From Lachnospiraceae bacterium JLR.KK002 (GTDB lineage Bacteria; Bacillota; Clostridia; Lachnospirales; Lachnospiraceae), in NCBI GenBank assembly GCA_036941025.1, contig JAYMNP010000001.1, positions 682,001 through 746,000 on the forward strand: a DNA stretch of 64,000 nucleotides. The letters are read 5' to 3'. This document shows positions 1-8,852 of the stretch, piece by piece. How positions within the stretch are numbered: the stretch's first letter is position 1; each line of letters starts with the position of its first letter. The translations under genes and the position numbers were made by a program. A model generated the notes under the pieces. The model did no database searches, was not told the DNA's origin, and worked only from the letters and a program-made list of their open reading frames with translations.

Positions 1-1
1 C

Positions 2-1594
2 GGCAAAATCCGCCAGCTCAGAGAATGGATGGCTCAGACAGCGCCCTTTATCGGCCTGGATTTTGAACTCTGCAAGCTGCGGGATTTTCATTTTATTGAT
101 TTCCGGTTCGGAAGGATTAAGGTGGAGAATTACCACAAGCTGGAGCAGTATGTGTTCCACAATCCCTATACGCTGTTTTATGAGTGCAACAATGACAGCG
201 AATATGTGTGGGGCGTGTATTTTGTACCTCATACCCATCTGGAGGAAATTGAAGCGGTGTATGCTTCTTTCCAGTTTGAGGATATTCAGGTGCCGGAAGA
301 CCTGGAAGATACGCCAAAACATGCGTTTGAACAGGCAGGAAAACTTCTGGCAGAACGGGAGCAGGAGCTGGAAAGTCTTCAGATGCAGGCCGTGGAACTG
401 GTGAAAGCCAGGGAGCAGGAACTGCTGGCAGCCTGCGAATGTCTGGACTGCTATTGCAGGAATTTTGAGATACGCAAATTTGCGGCATGTACCAGGTCCC
501 AGAGCGAAGGAGACGAACGCTATATTCTGTATGGATGGATGTCCAAAGGAGATGCGGAGAAGCTCCAGCGGGAAATCGCCATGGACGAGAGAATCAACTG
601 TGTGGAAGAAGAACCGGGAGATGATCTCAGCAGCAGACCTCCCACCAGGCTGAAAAATCCCGGAATTCTGAAACCTTTTGAGATGTTTGTGGAAATGTAC
701 GGGCTTCCCGCCTATAACGAGATGGACCCTACCATGTTTATTGCGCTGACCTACACCTTTATGTTCGGGGTTATGTTTGGAGATGTGGGACAGGGGGCAT
801 GTCTGGTTGTGGCAGGAATACTTCTTTATAAGTTCAAAAATATGCGTCTTGCAGGCATTGTGGCCGTGGCAGGAGTCTGGTCTGTCATCTTCGGATTTCT
901 GTACGGAAGTTTCTTTGGATTTGAGGAGACCATACCGGCGCTGTGGATGAAGCCCATGGATAATATTATGACCACGTTGATGCTGGCCATCGGATTCGGC
1001 GCCGGATTAATCCTGGTTGCCATGGTGCTGAATATGATTAATGCAGTCCGGGCGAAAGAATACGGAAGGCTGCTGTTTAATCAGAGCGGTCTGGCCGGGC
1101 TGATCTGCTATGGATTTGTGGTAATCTGTGTATTGCTCTTTGCCACAGGAAACGGACTTCCGGCCACGATTCTGATTGGAATTGCAGTGGGAATTCCCCT
1201 GATTGCCATTCTGATGAAAGAGCCCCTGAGCCATCTGGTGGAGAAAAAGAGCCGGATTTTCCCGGAGGGCAGCAAGGTGATGTTCTTTGTGGAAGCGCTG
1301 GTGGAAGGATTTGACGTGGTGCTGAGTTATGCCACCAACACCATTTCCTTTGTGCGTGTGGGCGCTTTTGCACTGAGCCATGCAGGCATGATGGGGGTAG
1401 TGATGACCCTTGCAGGTCTGGAAAAAGGAAATCCCAACTGGGTGATTATTGTACTGGGGAATATTCTGGTGGCCTGTCTGGAAGGACTGGTTGTGGGAAT
1501 TCAGGTGCTTCGTCTGGAATATTACGAAATGTTCAGCCGTTTTTATACAGGAAATGGAAAACCATTTGTTTCATTTAAGAAAAGAGAACAGTAG
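2..1594 (+). CDS. ntpI: V-type ATP synthase subunit I (5' end outside window)
   Basis: Membrane stator subunit of the V/A-type ATPase, which carries the ion half-channels next to the rotating K ring. The frame is open to the first base of the window, so the start and roughly the first 130 residues are missing; the ATG at 29 is internal. The N-terminal part seen is soluble and partly coiled. From about residue 235 there is a series of hydrophobic segments, and the conserved stretch FVRVGAFALSHAGM typical of the family's C-terminal channel helices is visible near residue 445. It lies 6 bp before the K subunit, in the usual operon order. Family assignment is firm; whether the enzyme pumps H+ or Na+ cannot be decided here. 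Confidence 0.95.
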   Translation, partial: GKIRQLREWMAQTAPFIGLDFELCKLRDFHFIDFRFGRIKVENYHKLEQYVFHNPYTLFYECNNDSEYVWGVYFVPHTHLEEIEAVYASFQFEDIQVPEDLEDTPKHAFEQAGKLLAEREQELESLQMQAVELVKAREQELLAACECLDCYCRNFEIRKFAACTRSQSEGDERYILYGWMSKGDAEKLQREIAMDERINCVEEEPGDDLSSRPPTRLKNPGILKPFEMFVEMYGLPAYNEMDPTMFIALTYTFMFGVMFGDVGQGACLVVAGILLYKFKNMRLAGIVAVAGVWSVIFGFLYGSFFGFEETIPALWMKPMDNIMTTLMLAIGFGAGLILVAMVLNMINAVRAKEYGRLLFNQSGLAGLICYGFVVICVLLFATGNGLPATILIGIAVGIPLIAILMKEPLSHLVEKKSRIFPEGSKVMFFVEALVEGFDVVLSYATNTISFVRVGAFALSHAGMMGVVMTLAGLEKGNPNWVIIVLGNILVACLEGLVVGIQVLRLEYYEMFSRFYTGNGKPFVSFKKREQ

Positions 1595-1600
1595 GAGGAT

Positions 1601-2026
1601 ATGAAAATGATAACAAAAATTATATTAGTGGTGATTTTACTTTGCAGCATGATTATTCCCGTAGGCGGATTTTTACTCAGCAAACGGAAAGAGGGAGGCT
1701 TTAAAGCAGCCCTGGCCAGCAATATTTTCTTTTTCTTCGGTACGGTTCTGGTAGCGGATGTGCTCCTGTTTAAAGGAGATGTACAGGCTGCCGGAGAGGT
1801 GGCGGAAGCAGTGGCAAGTGTGGAGGGCTGGCGTTATCTGGCAGCAGCGCTGTCCACAGGCCTTTCCTGTATTGGCGCAGGTATTGCGGTGGCAAGTGCG
1901 GCAAGCGCGGCTCTGGGCGCTTTGAGCGAAGACTCCGGTATTATGGGTAAAGCCCTGATTTTCGTGGCGCTGGCAGAATCCATTGCCCTTTATGGTCTGC
2001 TGATTTCCTTTTCCATACTTGGATAA
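1601..2026 (+). CDS. ntpK: V-type ATP synthase subunit K (membrane rotor ring)
   Basis: Proteolipid that forms the membrane rotor ring; each copy carries an ion on a buried carboxylate. The 141-residue protein has an N-terminal hydrophobic helix (about 4-27), a second one around 42-57, and a C-terminal helical hairpin. The first hairpin helix is rich in small residues (SCIGAGIAVASAASAALGAL). The last helix holds the ion-binding glutamate in FVALAESIALYGLL. A GGAGG ribosome site lies just before the start, close to the end of subunit I. The single recognisable c-type hairpin with the extra N-terminal helices fits bacterial K subunits. Ion specificity was not assigned. Confidence 0.93.
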   Translation: MKMITKIILVVILLCSMIIPVGGFLLSKRKEGGFKAALASNIFFFFGTVLVADVLLFKGDVQAAGEVAEAVASVEGWRYLAAALSTGLSCIGAGIAVASAASAALGALSEDSGIMGKALIFVALAESIALYGLLISFSILG

Positions 2027-2042
2027 ATGCAGGAGACGGGCC

Positions 2043-2351
2043 ATGAAAATGTATTTAATCAGTGATAATAAGGATACCTGGACGGGTATGCGGCTGGCCG
2101 GTGTGGAAGGCGTTGTGGTCCATGAGCGTCAGGAACTGAAAGACGCGCTGGATGCGGTGTTTCAGGATAAGGAAATCGGAATTGTGCTGCTGACGGAGAA
2201 GTTCGGCAGGGAATTTCCGGATTTGATTGACGATGTGAAGCTGAACCGGCGGCTGCCCCTTCTGATTGAAATTCCGGACCGCCATGGGACCGGCCGGAAT
2301 GAGAATTTCATTACAGATTATGTCAGTGAAGCCATTGGGCTGAAACTGTAG
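2043..2351 (+). CDS. atpF: V-type ATP synthase subunit F
   Basis: Small central-stalk subunit that sits on subunit D and couples rotation to the A/B hexamer. The chosen start is the ATG at 2043, which follows AGGAG at about 2031 and gives 103 residues beginning MKMYLISDNKDTWTGMRLAG, the usual beginning of the family. An in-frame ATG at 2019 would overlap the K gene and has no ribosome site. The middle of the protein keeps the family pattern of a short hydrophobic strand (IGIVLLTEKF) followed by a basic turn. It lies between K and E in the operon. Confidence 0.9.
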   Translation: MKMYLISDNKDTWTGMRLAGVEGVVVHERQELKDALDAVFQDKEIGIVLLTEKFGREFPDLIDDVKLNRRLPLLIEIPDRHGTGRNENFITDYVSEAIGLKL

Positions 2352-2366
2352 GCGGGAGGGAAAGGA

Positions 2367-2927
2367 ATGCAGATAAAGGAAAAGCTGGAAGTGTTTCAGA
2401 AGTTTACCATCAATGTGGCGAACAGTGAAAGCGAGGCACTGATTCAGGAATACCGGGAATCCTGTGAGAAAGATCTGGAGGAGTACCGGAACAGCAGGCA
2501 GGCGGAGATGGAACACAAGTTCCAGATAGAAGAAATCAAAATCCGCAGGCAGGTAAGAAAAAGGGTATCGGAGGAATCCATACGCCAGAAAAGGCTTCTG
2601 GACAACTGCAAACAGGAATGGAAGAAAAAACTGATGGACCAGGTGCGGGAGCTGCTGGCAGAGTATCAGCAGACGGAAAAATACCGGGGTTATCTGACTG
2701 CAAAAATCAGAATGGCAAAAGAAGTTGCGGGTACAGAAGAGGTCATTATCTATATCAATCCCTCCGATGCAGATAAAAAGGAAGAACTGGAAAAACAGAC
2801 GGGGGCGGAACTGACCGTCAGCACCATGGATTTCGTCGGAGGAATCCGGGCAGTTATCCGTTCCAGAAATATTCTGATTGATGAATCCTTTGTGACGAAA
2901 TTAGAGCAGGAGGAGACTTATCTATGA
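2367..2927 (+). CDS. atpE: V-type ATP synthase subunit E
   Basis: Peripheral-stalk subunit that holds the A/B hexamer still while the rotor turns. The protein is 186 residues long, with an N-terminal half that is highly charged and helical (a long right-handed coiled coil about 1-110) and a C-terminal globular domain containing the family-like stretch VGGIRAVIRSRNILIDESF, which contacts the top of the catalytic head. GGAGGGAAAGG lies before the start. Its last codons overlap the ATG of atpA by 4 bp, indicating translational coupling. Confidence 0.88.
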   Translation: MQIKEKLEVFQKFTINVANSESEALIQEYRESCEKDLEEYRNSRQAEMEHKFQIEEIKIRRQVRKRVSEESIRQKRLLDNCKQEWKKKLMDQVRELLAEYQQTEKYRGYLTAKIRMAKEVAGTEEVIIYINPSDADKKEELEKQTGAELTVSTMDFVGGIRAVIRSRNILIDESFVTKLEQEETYL

Positions 2928-4690
2928 ATATAACAGGTAAAATATATGGAATCAACGGGCCGATTATTACTATAAAGGGCAACCTGGGATTTAAAATGTC
3001 AGAGATGGTCTATGTGGGCGAACACCGTCTGGTAGGGGAAGTAATCGGTCTGACAAAAGAACAGACCACTGTCCAGGTGTTTGAGGAAACCACGGGACTG
3101 CGGCCCGGAGAACTGGTGGAAGGGGCGGGAAGGGCGCTGTGCGTGACCCTTGCACCGGGAATTATCACCAATATTTTTGACGGAATAGAACGTCCCCTCC
3201 AGTTAATCGGGCAGCAGTCCGGATCCTATATTCCCAGAGGCGTCAATGTGGACCTGCTGGACCGGGAGAAAAAATGGGAAGCGAAAATCACCGTAAAGCC
3301 GGGGGATATGGTAATTGGTGGGACCGTAATTGCGGAAGTGCCGGAAACACCTGCTATTGTACATAAAGTAATGGTGCCGCCGGATGCGGAGGGAACCGTG
3401 GTAAGGACTGCGGAAGACGGATTTTATACCATAGAGGAGACACTGGCGGTTATCCGCACGCAGGATGGAGAGGAGAAGGAGCTTACTATGACCCAGCAGT
3501 GGCCCATCCGTATTCCAAGACCCATTCGGAAGCGCTATCCGGCAGACCGTCTTCTGGTGACGGGACAGCGTATTCTGGATACATTGTTCCCCATTGCCAA
3601 GGGCGGAACCGCAGCCATTCCGGGAGGATTCGGAACAGGTAAGACCATGACCCAGCATCAGCTTGCCAAGTGGTCGGACGCAGATATTATTATCTACATT
3701 GGCTGCGGAGAGCGCGGAAATGAGATGACCAACGTGCTGGAGGAGTTTTCTCATCTGGTGGACCCCAAAACCGGAAATCTTCTGATGGACAGGACCACAT
3801 TGATTGCCAATACCTCCAATATGCCGGTGGCGGCCCGTGAGGCAAGTATCTATACGGGACTGACGCTGGCGGAATATTACCGGGATATGGGTTATCATGT
3901 GGCTATTATGGCAGACTCCACCTCCCGGTGGGCGGAGGCTCTGAGGGAACTTTCCGGGCGACTGGAAGAAATGCCGGCAGAAGAAGGGTTCCCGGCTTAT
4001 CTGGCAAGCCGTCTGTCTGCATTTTATGAGCGGGCCGGGTATGTGGAGAATCTGAACGGAACCGACGGAAGCGTAACGATTATCGGTGCGGTTTCTCCCC
4101 AGGGCGGGGATTTTTCCGAACCTGTCACCCAGAATACCAAGCGGTTTGTACGCTGTTTCCTGGCGCTGGATAAGTCTCTGGCTTATGCGAGGCATTATCC
4201 TGCCATCAACTGGCTCACCAGCTATACAGAGTATCTGAATGACCTGGAGGACTGGTATGTGACCAATGTGGGTGCGGATTACATTCCCTGCCGGAATGAA
4301 CTGCTGAATATTCTCACCACGGAAAGCCGCCTGAATGAAATTGTAAAATTAATCGGAAGCGATGTGCTGCCTGACGACCAGAAGCTGATTCTGGAGATTG
4401 CCAGGGTGATACGCCTTGGATTCCTGCAGCAGAATGCATTCCATGCGGAAGATACCTTTGTCCCTCTGGAAAAACAGCTCCAGATGATGAAAGTTATTCT
4501 GTATCTCTATGAAAAATGCAGGGAACTTATTGAAATGGGAATGCCCATGGCGCTGCTGCGGGAGGACAGGATTTTTGAAAAAATCATTGCCATCAAATAC
4601 GATGTGGCAAATAAGGATTTGTATAAATTCGAAGAATACCGGCAGATGATTGACATGTTCTACCGTCGCCTGCTGGAAACCAATGCATAG
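2924..4690 (+). CDS. atpA: V-type ATP synthase catalytic subunit A
   Basis: Catalytic subunit that hydrolyses or makes ATP. It has 588 residues, the usual length. The P-loop GGFGTGKT is at residues 234-241, followed by the catalytic-glutamate segment [11 protein letters not shown]. The non-homologous insert specific to A subunits lies between the N-terminal barrel and the nucleotide domain (about 110-190). [13 protein letters not shown] marks the Walker B side. The start overlaps the end of atpE (ATGA). It is followed 10 bp later by atpB. All key catalytic residues that can be read are present. Confidence 0.97.
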   Translation: MNITGKIYGINGPIITIKGNLGFKMSEMVYVGEHRLVGEVIGLTKEQTTVQVFEETTGLRPGELVEGAGRALCVTLAPGIITNIFDGIERPLQLIGQQSGSYIPRGVNVDLLDREKKWEAKITVKPGDMVIGGTVIAEVPETPAIVHKVMVPPDAEGTVVRTAEDGFYTIEETLAVIRTQDGEEKELTMTQQWPIRIPRPIRKRYPADRLLVTGQRILDTLFPIAKGGTAAIPGGFGTGKTMTQHQLAKWSDADIIIYIGCGERGNEMTNVLEEFSHLVDPKTGNLLMDRTTLIANTSNMPVAAREASIYTGLTLAEYYRDMGYHVAIMADSTSRWAEALRELSGRLEEMPAEEGFPAYLASRLSAFYERAGYVENLNGTDGSVTIIGAVSPQGGDFSEPVTQNTKRFVRCFLALDKSLAYARHYPAINWLTSYTEYLNDLEDWYVTNVGADYIPCRNELLNILTTESRLNEIVKLIGSDVLPDDQKLILEIARVIRLGFLQQNAFHAEDTFVPLEKQLQMMKVILYLYEKCRELIEMGMPMALLREDRIFEKIIAIKYDVANKDLYKFEEYRQMIDMFYRRLLETNA

Positions 4691-4700
4691 GAGGGTGGAT

Positions 4701-6068
4701 ATGTCAATTGAATATTTAGGATTAAGTGAAATCAATGGCCCCCTGATTGCACTGGAAGGGGTGCGGGATGCTTTTTACGAAGAGATGGTGGAATTCGTGG
4801 TGGAAGGCGGCCTCCGGAAAAAGGGAAGAATTATTGCGGTGAACGAAGACAAGGCGGTTATCCAGGTATTTGACAATACAGATGAAATGTCTCTGAAAAA
4901 CACTCACACCAGATTAAGCGGACATCCCATGGAAATCGGTCTGTCTCTGGATATTCTGGGACGTACCTTTAACGGGCTGGGGGAGCCCATTGACGGTCTT
5001 GGAAAAATCAATCCGGAAGTAACGCTGGATGTAAACGGACTGCCATTAAATCCCTGTGTCAGAGAATATCCCAGAAATTATATTCAGACCGGAGTTTCTG
5101 CTATTGACTGTCTGACTACGTTAATCCGGGGACAGAAACTCCCTATTTTCTCAGGAAACGGACTGCCCCATGACCAGCTTGCAGCACAGATTGTGGAGCA
5201 GGCCTCCCTGGGAGAAGGCTCTGACGAGGAATTCGGCATTGTATTTGCAGCCATGGGTGTAAAATACGATGTGGCGGAATTCTTCCGCCGGAAATTTGAA
5301 GACAGCGGCGTAAGCTCCCATGTGACCATGTTCCTGAATCTGTCCAACGACCCGGTGGCGGAACGTCTGATTACGCCCAAAGTGGCGCTGACAGCGGCAG
5401 AATATCTGGCTTTTGAGAAAGGTATGCATATTCTGGTAATTCTGACGGATATGACCTCCTATGCGGAAGCCATGCGTGAGGTGTCCGCTTCCAAAGGGGA
5501 GATTCCCAGCCGGAAGGGCTATCCCGGATATCTTTACAGTGAACTGGCCACCCTTTATGAGAGGGCCGGAATTGTGCAGGGCCGGAAGGGAAGCGTAACC
5601 CAGATTCCCATTCTCACCATGCCAAATGACGATATCACCCATCCTATTCCGGATCTGACCGGATATATTACTGAGGGACAGATCGTGCTGGAGCGTTCCC
5701 TTCATCAGAAAAATGTTTATCCTCCCATCAACGTACTGCCTTCTCTGTCACGTCTGATGAAGGACGGAATCGGTGCGGAATATACCAGAGAAGACCATCA
5801 GGATGTGGCAAACCAGCTCTTTTCTTCCTATGCCCGTGTGGGGGAGGCAAGGGATCTGGCAAGTGTAATCGGCGAGGATGAGCTTTCGGAGACAGATAAG
5901 AAATATCTTCAGTTCGGCGTGAAATTTGAGCAGGAATTTGTGGCTCAGGGGGACAGCGAGAACCGTACCATAGAAGAAACGCTGGATATCGGCTGGCGTC
6001 TGCTGCATATCCTGCCCAAAGAAGAATTAGACCGGATTGACACGAAAATATTAGAAAAACACTGGTGA
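4701..6068 (+). CDS. atpB: V-type ATP synthase regulatory subunit B
   Basis: Non-catalytic nucleotide-site subunit alternating with A in the head. The start is placed at the ATG at 4701, just after a GGAGGGTGG ribosome site; the longer frame to 4650 would run inside atpA. The resulting 455-residue protein begins [20 protein letters not shown]. In place of a P-loop it has [16 protein letters not shown], the normal B-subunit sequence. The stretch [20 protein letters not shown] and the C-terminal LSPxxR-like [13 protein letters not shown] region are also conserved. It is in operon with A upstream and D 10 bp downstream. Confidence 0.97.
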   Translation: MSIEYLGLSEINGPLIALEGVRDAFYEEMVEFVVEGGLRKKGRIIAVNEDKAVIQVFDNTDEMSLKNTHTRLSGHPMEIGLSLDILGRTFNGLGEPIDGLGKINPEVTLDVNGLPLNPCVREYPRNYIQTGVSAIDCLTTLIRGQKLPIFSGNGLPHDQLAAQIVEQASLGEGSDEEFGIVFAAMGVKYDVAEFFRRKFEDSGVSSHVTMFLNLSNDPVAERLITPKVALTAAEYLAFEKGMHILVILTDMTSYAEAMREVSASKGEIPSRKGYPGYLYSELATLYERAGIVQGRKGSVTQIPILTMPNDDITHPIPDLTGYITEGQIVLERSLHQKNVYPPINVLPSLSRLMKDGIGAEYTREDHQDVANQLFSSYARVGEARDLASVIGEDELSETDKKYLQFGVKFEQEFVAQGDSENRTIEETLDIGWRLLHILPKEELDRIDTKILEKHW

Positions 6069-6078
6069 GGTGACCTGA

Positions 6079-6696
6079 ATGGACCCGAATACATTTCCAA
6101 CCAAAGGTAATTTGATACTTGCCAAAAATTCTCTGGCCCTGTCCCGGCAGGGCTATGAGCTGATGGATAAGAAACGGAATATTCTGATTCGTGAACTGAT
6201 GGATCTGATAGAACAGGCCACGGATATTCAGCGGGAAATTGACGTGACCTTTACCAGTGCCTATCAGGCTCTGCAGAAAGCCAATATACAGATGGGCATA
6301 CATGAAGTGGAAGTCTTAAGCAGGAACGTACCGGTGGAAAATTCCATTTCCATTAAGCGCCGGAGCGTTATGGGAACCGAGATTCCCAAGGTGGAATATG
6401 AGAAACAGGAGATGAAGCCCACCTATCCCTTTTACGGCACCAAGATGTCCCTGGACGAAGCATGTGAGCAGTTCCAGAAGGTGAAGGAACTGACCATACG
6501 TCTGGCCCAGATTGAGACTTCTGCCTATCGTCTTGCCTATAATATCAAGAAGACTCAGAAACGGGCCAACGCTTTGCAGAATATTACCATTCCCAGATAT
6601 GAAATGCTGACCAAAAGCATTCAGAGCGCTCTGGAGGAAAAAGAGCGGGAAGAATTTACCAGACTGAAGGTGATCAAGCGGATGAAAAGCCGCTGA
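6079..6696 (+). CDS. atpD: V-type ATP synthase subunit D (central shaft)
   Basis: Central rotor shaft subunit that turns inside the A/B hexamer. The 205-residue protein begins with the family's usual PTKGNLILAKNSLALSRQGYEL, and both ends are predicted long helices that pair as an antiparallel coiled coil; the C-terminal helix ends with basic residues. GAGGTGACC precedes the ATG. It closes the visible V-ATPase operon; no terminator-like hairpin is obvious in the 40 bp to the next gene, so read-through into moxR is possible. Confidence 0.95.
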   Translation: MDPNTFPTKGNLILAKNSLALSRQGYELMDKKRNILIRELMDLIEQATDIQREIDVTFTSAYQALQKANIQMGIHEVEVLSRNVPVENSISIKRRSVMGTEIPKVEYEKQEMKPTYPFYGTKMSLDEACEQFQKVKELTIRLAQIETSAYRLAYNIKKTQKRANALQNITIPRYEMLTKSIQSALEEKEREEFTRLKVIKRMKSR

Positions 6697-6736
6697 CCGT
6701 CCGGCATGAGTTCCGGCAGGAAGAAAGGGCGTAAAA

Positions 6737-7696
6737 ATGGGCAGAATAACAGAAACAGAGACATATAAAGAGCAGATTCCCGCATTTGAAGTGATTCATG
6801 AAGTAAAGAAAGCGGTTGTCGGAAAAGACGACTGTATTGTAAAGACCGTAGCGGCTGTTCTGGCAGGCGGCCATATTCTGCTGAATGATATTCCGGGAGT
6901 GGGAAAGACCACCCTTGCCATGGCTCTGTCCAAATCCATGTCATTGCGGCAGAACCGGGTACAGTTCACCCCGGATGTGCTGCCTTCTGATCTGGTGGGA
7001 TTTTCCATTTATCAGAAAGAGACGGGGCAGTTTGCCTATCAGCCCGGAAGCGTTATGTGCAACCTGCTCCTGGCGGATGAAATTAACCGGACGTCTCCAA
7101 AGACCCAGTCTGCCCTTCTGGAAGTGATGGAGGAACGGAAAGTGACGGTGGACGGCGTCAGCCGGGAAGTTCCCAGCCCCTTTATTGTAATCGCTACCCA
7201 GAATCCCTTTGGAAGCGCCGGAACCTGGATGCTGCCGGAAGCCCAGCTTGACCGGTTTATGATTTGCCTGCGGCTGGGCTATCCCGATATGGAGGATGAA
7301 ATCAGTATTCTGAAAGGCAGACAGCTCAGGGAAGAGGTGCAGCCGGTGATTTCCAGGGAAGTGCTGCTTAACATGCAGAAAAAGGCAGACGAGGTGTTTG
7401 TCCAGGAGGAAATTTACCGGTATGTGGGACAGCTGGTACACCGGACACGAACCCATTCCATGATAGATTTGGGCATCAGCCCAAGAGGGGCCATTCATAT
7501 TTTACAGATGGCGAAATCCCTTGCATTTTTAAGGCAGAGGGATTACGTGGTGCCGGAAGATATCGGGGATGTGTTTCTGTGCGTCTGTGTCCACAGAATT
7601 ATGCTGAATGCAAAAGCAAGAACAGCCCATATGGACGGGGAACAGATTTTAGGGGAAATACTGAAAGAAATATCCCCGCCGGGAACGGTGAGGTAA
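6737..7696 (+). CDS. MoxR-family AAA+ ATPase
   Basis: AAA+ chaperone-like ATPase of the MoxR group. Walker A DIPGVGKT is at residues 51-58, and Walker B LLADEINR is near residue 112. The sensor-like IATQNPFGSAGT and the C-terminal lid with HSMIDLGISPRGAIHIL complete the family signature. At 319 residues it has the normal length. It is directly followed by a DUF58 protein (9 bp) and a membrane transglutaminase, the classic MoxR-DUF58-TgpA trio, thought to act together at the cell envelope. The exact substrate is unknown. Confidence 0.93.
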   Translation: MGRITETETYKEQIPAFEVIHEVKKAVVGKDDCIVKTVAAVLAGGHILLNDIPGVGKTTLAMALSKSMSLRQNRVQFTPDVLPSDLVGFSIYQKETGQFAYQPGSVMCNLLLADEINRTSPKTQSALLEVMEERKVTVDGVSREVPSPFIVIATQNPFGSAGTWMLPEAQLDRFMICLRLGYPDMEDEISILKGRQLREEVQPVISREVLLNMQKKADEVFVQEEIYRYVGQLVHRTRTHSMIDLGISPRGAIHILQMAKSLAFLRQRDYVVPEDIGDVFLCVCVHRIMLNAKARTAHMDGEQILGEILKEISPPGTVR

Positions 7697-7705
7697 GATG
7701 GGGTT

Positions 7706-8788
7706 ATGAGAAATTTTTGTCTGTATGTGCCTGTGGCGGCAGGCCTGATTTATATGGCGGTTCTTTATGAGAGCAGAGGACTTCTGATACTGGCCGGGGC
7801 GGCAATGCTGCTGCCGCCTTTTTTCTTATGTATGCTGTGCTCCGTAAGGAAACATCTGGAGGGCAGAATTCTGGTCTCACCCTGGCCGGAAACAGGGGAT
7901 TACCGAGTCCGTTTCTGTCTTGAGAACAAAAGTCCCTTTTATCTGCCGGGAATCCGTATGAAAATTGCTCTGAAAAACAAAGGAAACGGAAAAGTCCGTA
8001 AAATCAGCCTTGCCGGCAGTATTTCTGCCAGAGGGAAGGCGGAGCTGACGGGAGTATTCCGGAATCCGGAATTCGGCCTGTGGCAGGCGGAGTGCGGAAA
8101 ATGTTTCTGCTATGACTGCCTGGGCCTGTTCCGGCTGAAGAAACGATGGAAGGAAACGTTGCAGTTTATGGTGTTTCCCTCCTGCTATGAAACCAATATT
8201 AAAGTGGGAGTCCGCACCAGACTGTTTCTGTCGGACGGTTCCTGGTATCATCCCAGGACAGGAGGCGACGACCCTGCAGAAGTTCTGATACTGCGGGAAT
8301 ACCGTCAGGGAGACCGGATGAACCGGATTCACTGGAAGCTGTCGGCAAAAAATGAAGAACTGATTGTATCGGAAATGAGTATGCCCATGGGCTGTAATGT
8401 GGTGATTTTTCTGGATGCCGAAACGGAGAACATGAACAGAAAGACAGGGACTGCCTACTGGGAGGTTCTGCACACCATTTCCCAGGGATTGCTGGAGCAG
8501 GAATGTTTTCATTATCTGGTGTGGTATGAGAAGGAAAGCAGGCGGCTGTACCGTAAGGCCATCCGGGAACCGGAGGATGTAACGGAGTTCTGGACTGAAA
8601 TTCTCCGGCACAGGACAGGACGCTGTCCGTTTCCCCAGGAATATGAACAGGAGTTTCGAGGAGAACCTTATGCGTCGGCAGTTCTCTGGAAACAGGAACT
8701 GGAATTATATGCAAATGACAGATTTCTGCTCCAAATGATACCGGAACAGGTGGAGAAACAGTTACTGGAGCTGGAACTGACCGTGTAA
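7706..8788 (+). CDS. DUF58 domain protein
   Basis: Partner protein of MoxR ATPases. The 360-residue product has two N-terminal hydrophobic helices (about 1-45), a beta-rich middle, and the DUF58 core around residues 190-250 with LREYRQGDRMNRIHWKLSAK, followed by a vWA-like strand NVVIFLDAETEN. The D-x-S metal-binding pattern of true vWA domains is replaced here by LDAET, as is common in the family. It sits between moxR and the transglutaminase gene, in the same direction. Confidence 0.88.
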   Translation: MRNFCLYVPVAAGLIYMAVLYESRGLLILAGAAMLLPPFFLCMLCSVRKHLEGRILVSPWPETGDYRVRFCLENKSPFYLPGIRMKIALKNKGNGKVRKISLAGSISARGKAELTGVFRNPEFGLWQAECGKCFCYDCLGLFRLKKRWKETLQFMVFPSCYETNIKVGVRTRLFLSDGSWYHPRTGGDDPAEVLILREYRQGDRMNRIHWKLSAKNEELIVSEMSMPMGCNVVIFLDAETENMNRKTGTAYWEVLHTISQGLLEQECFHYLVWYEKESRRLYRKAIREPEDVTEFWTEILRHRTGRCPFPQEYEQEFRGEPYASAVLWKQELELYANDRFLLQMIPEQVEKQLLELELTV

Positions 8789-8852
8789 CGTATGGGCGGG
8801 AATTTCCGGGGAAATCTGTGGTACCGGACAACATGCAGAAAGGGCGGAAGAA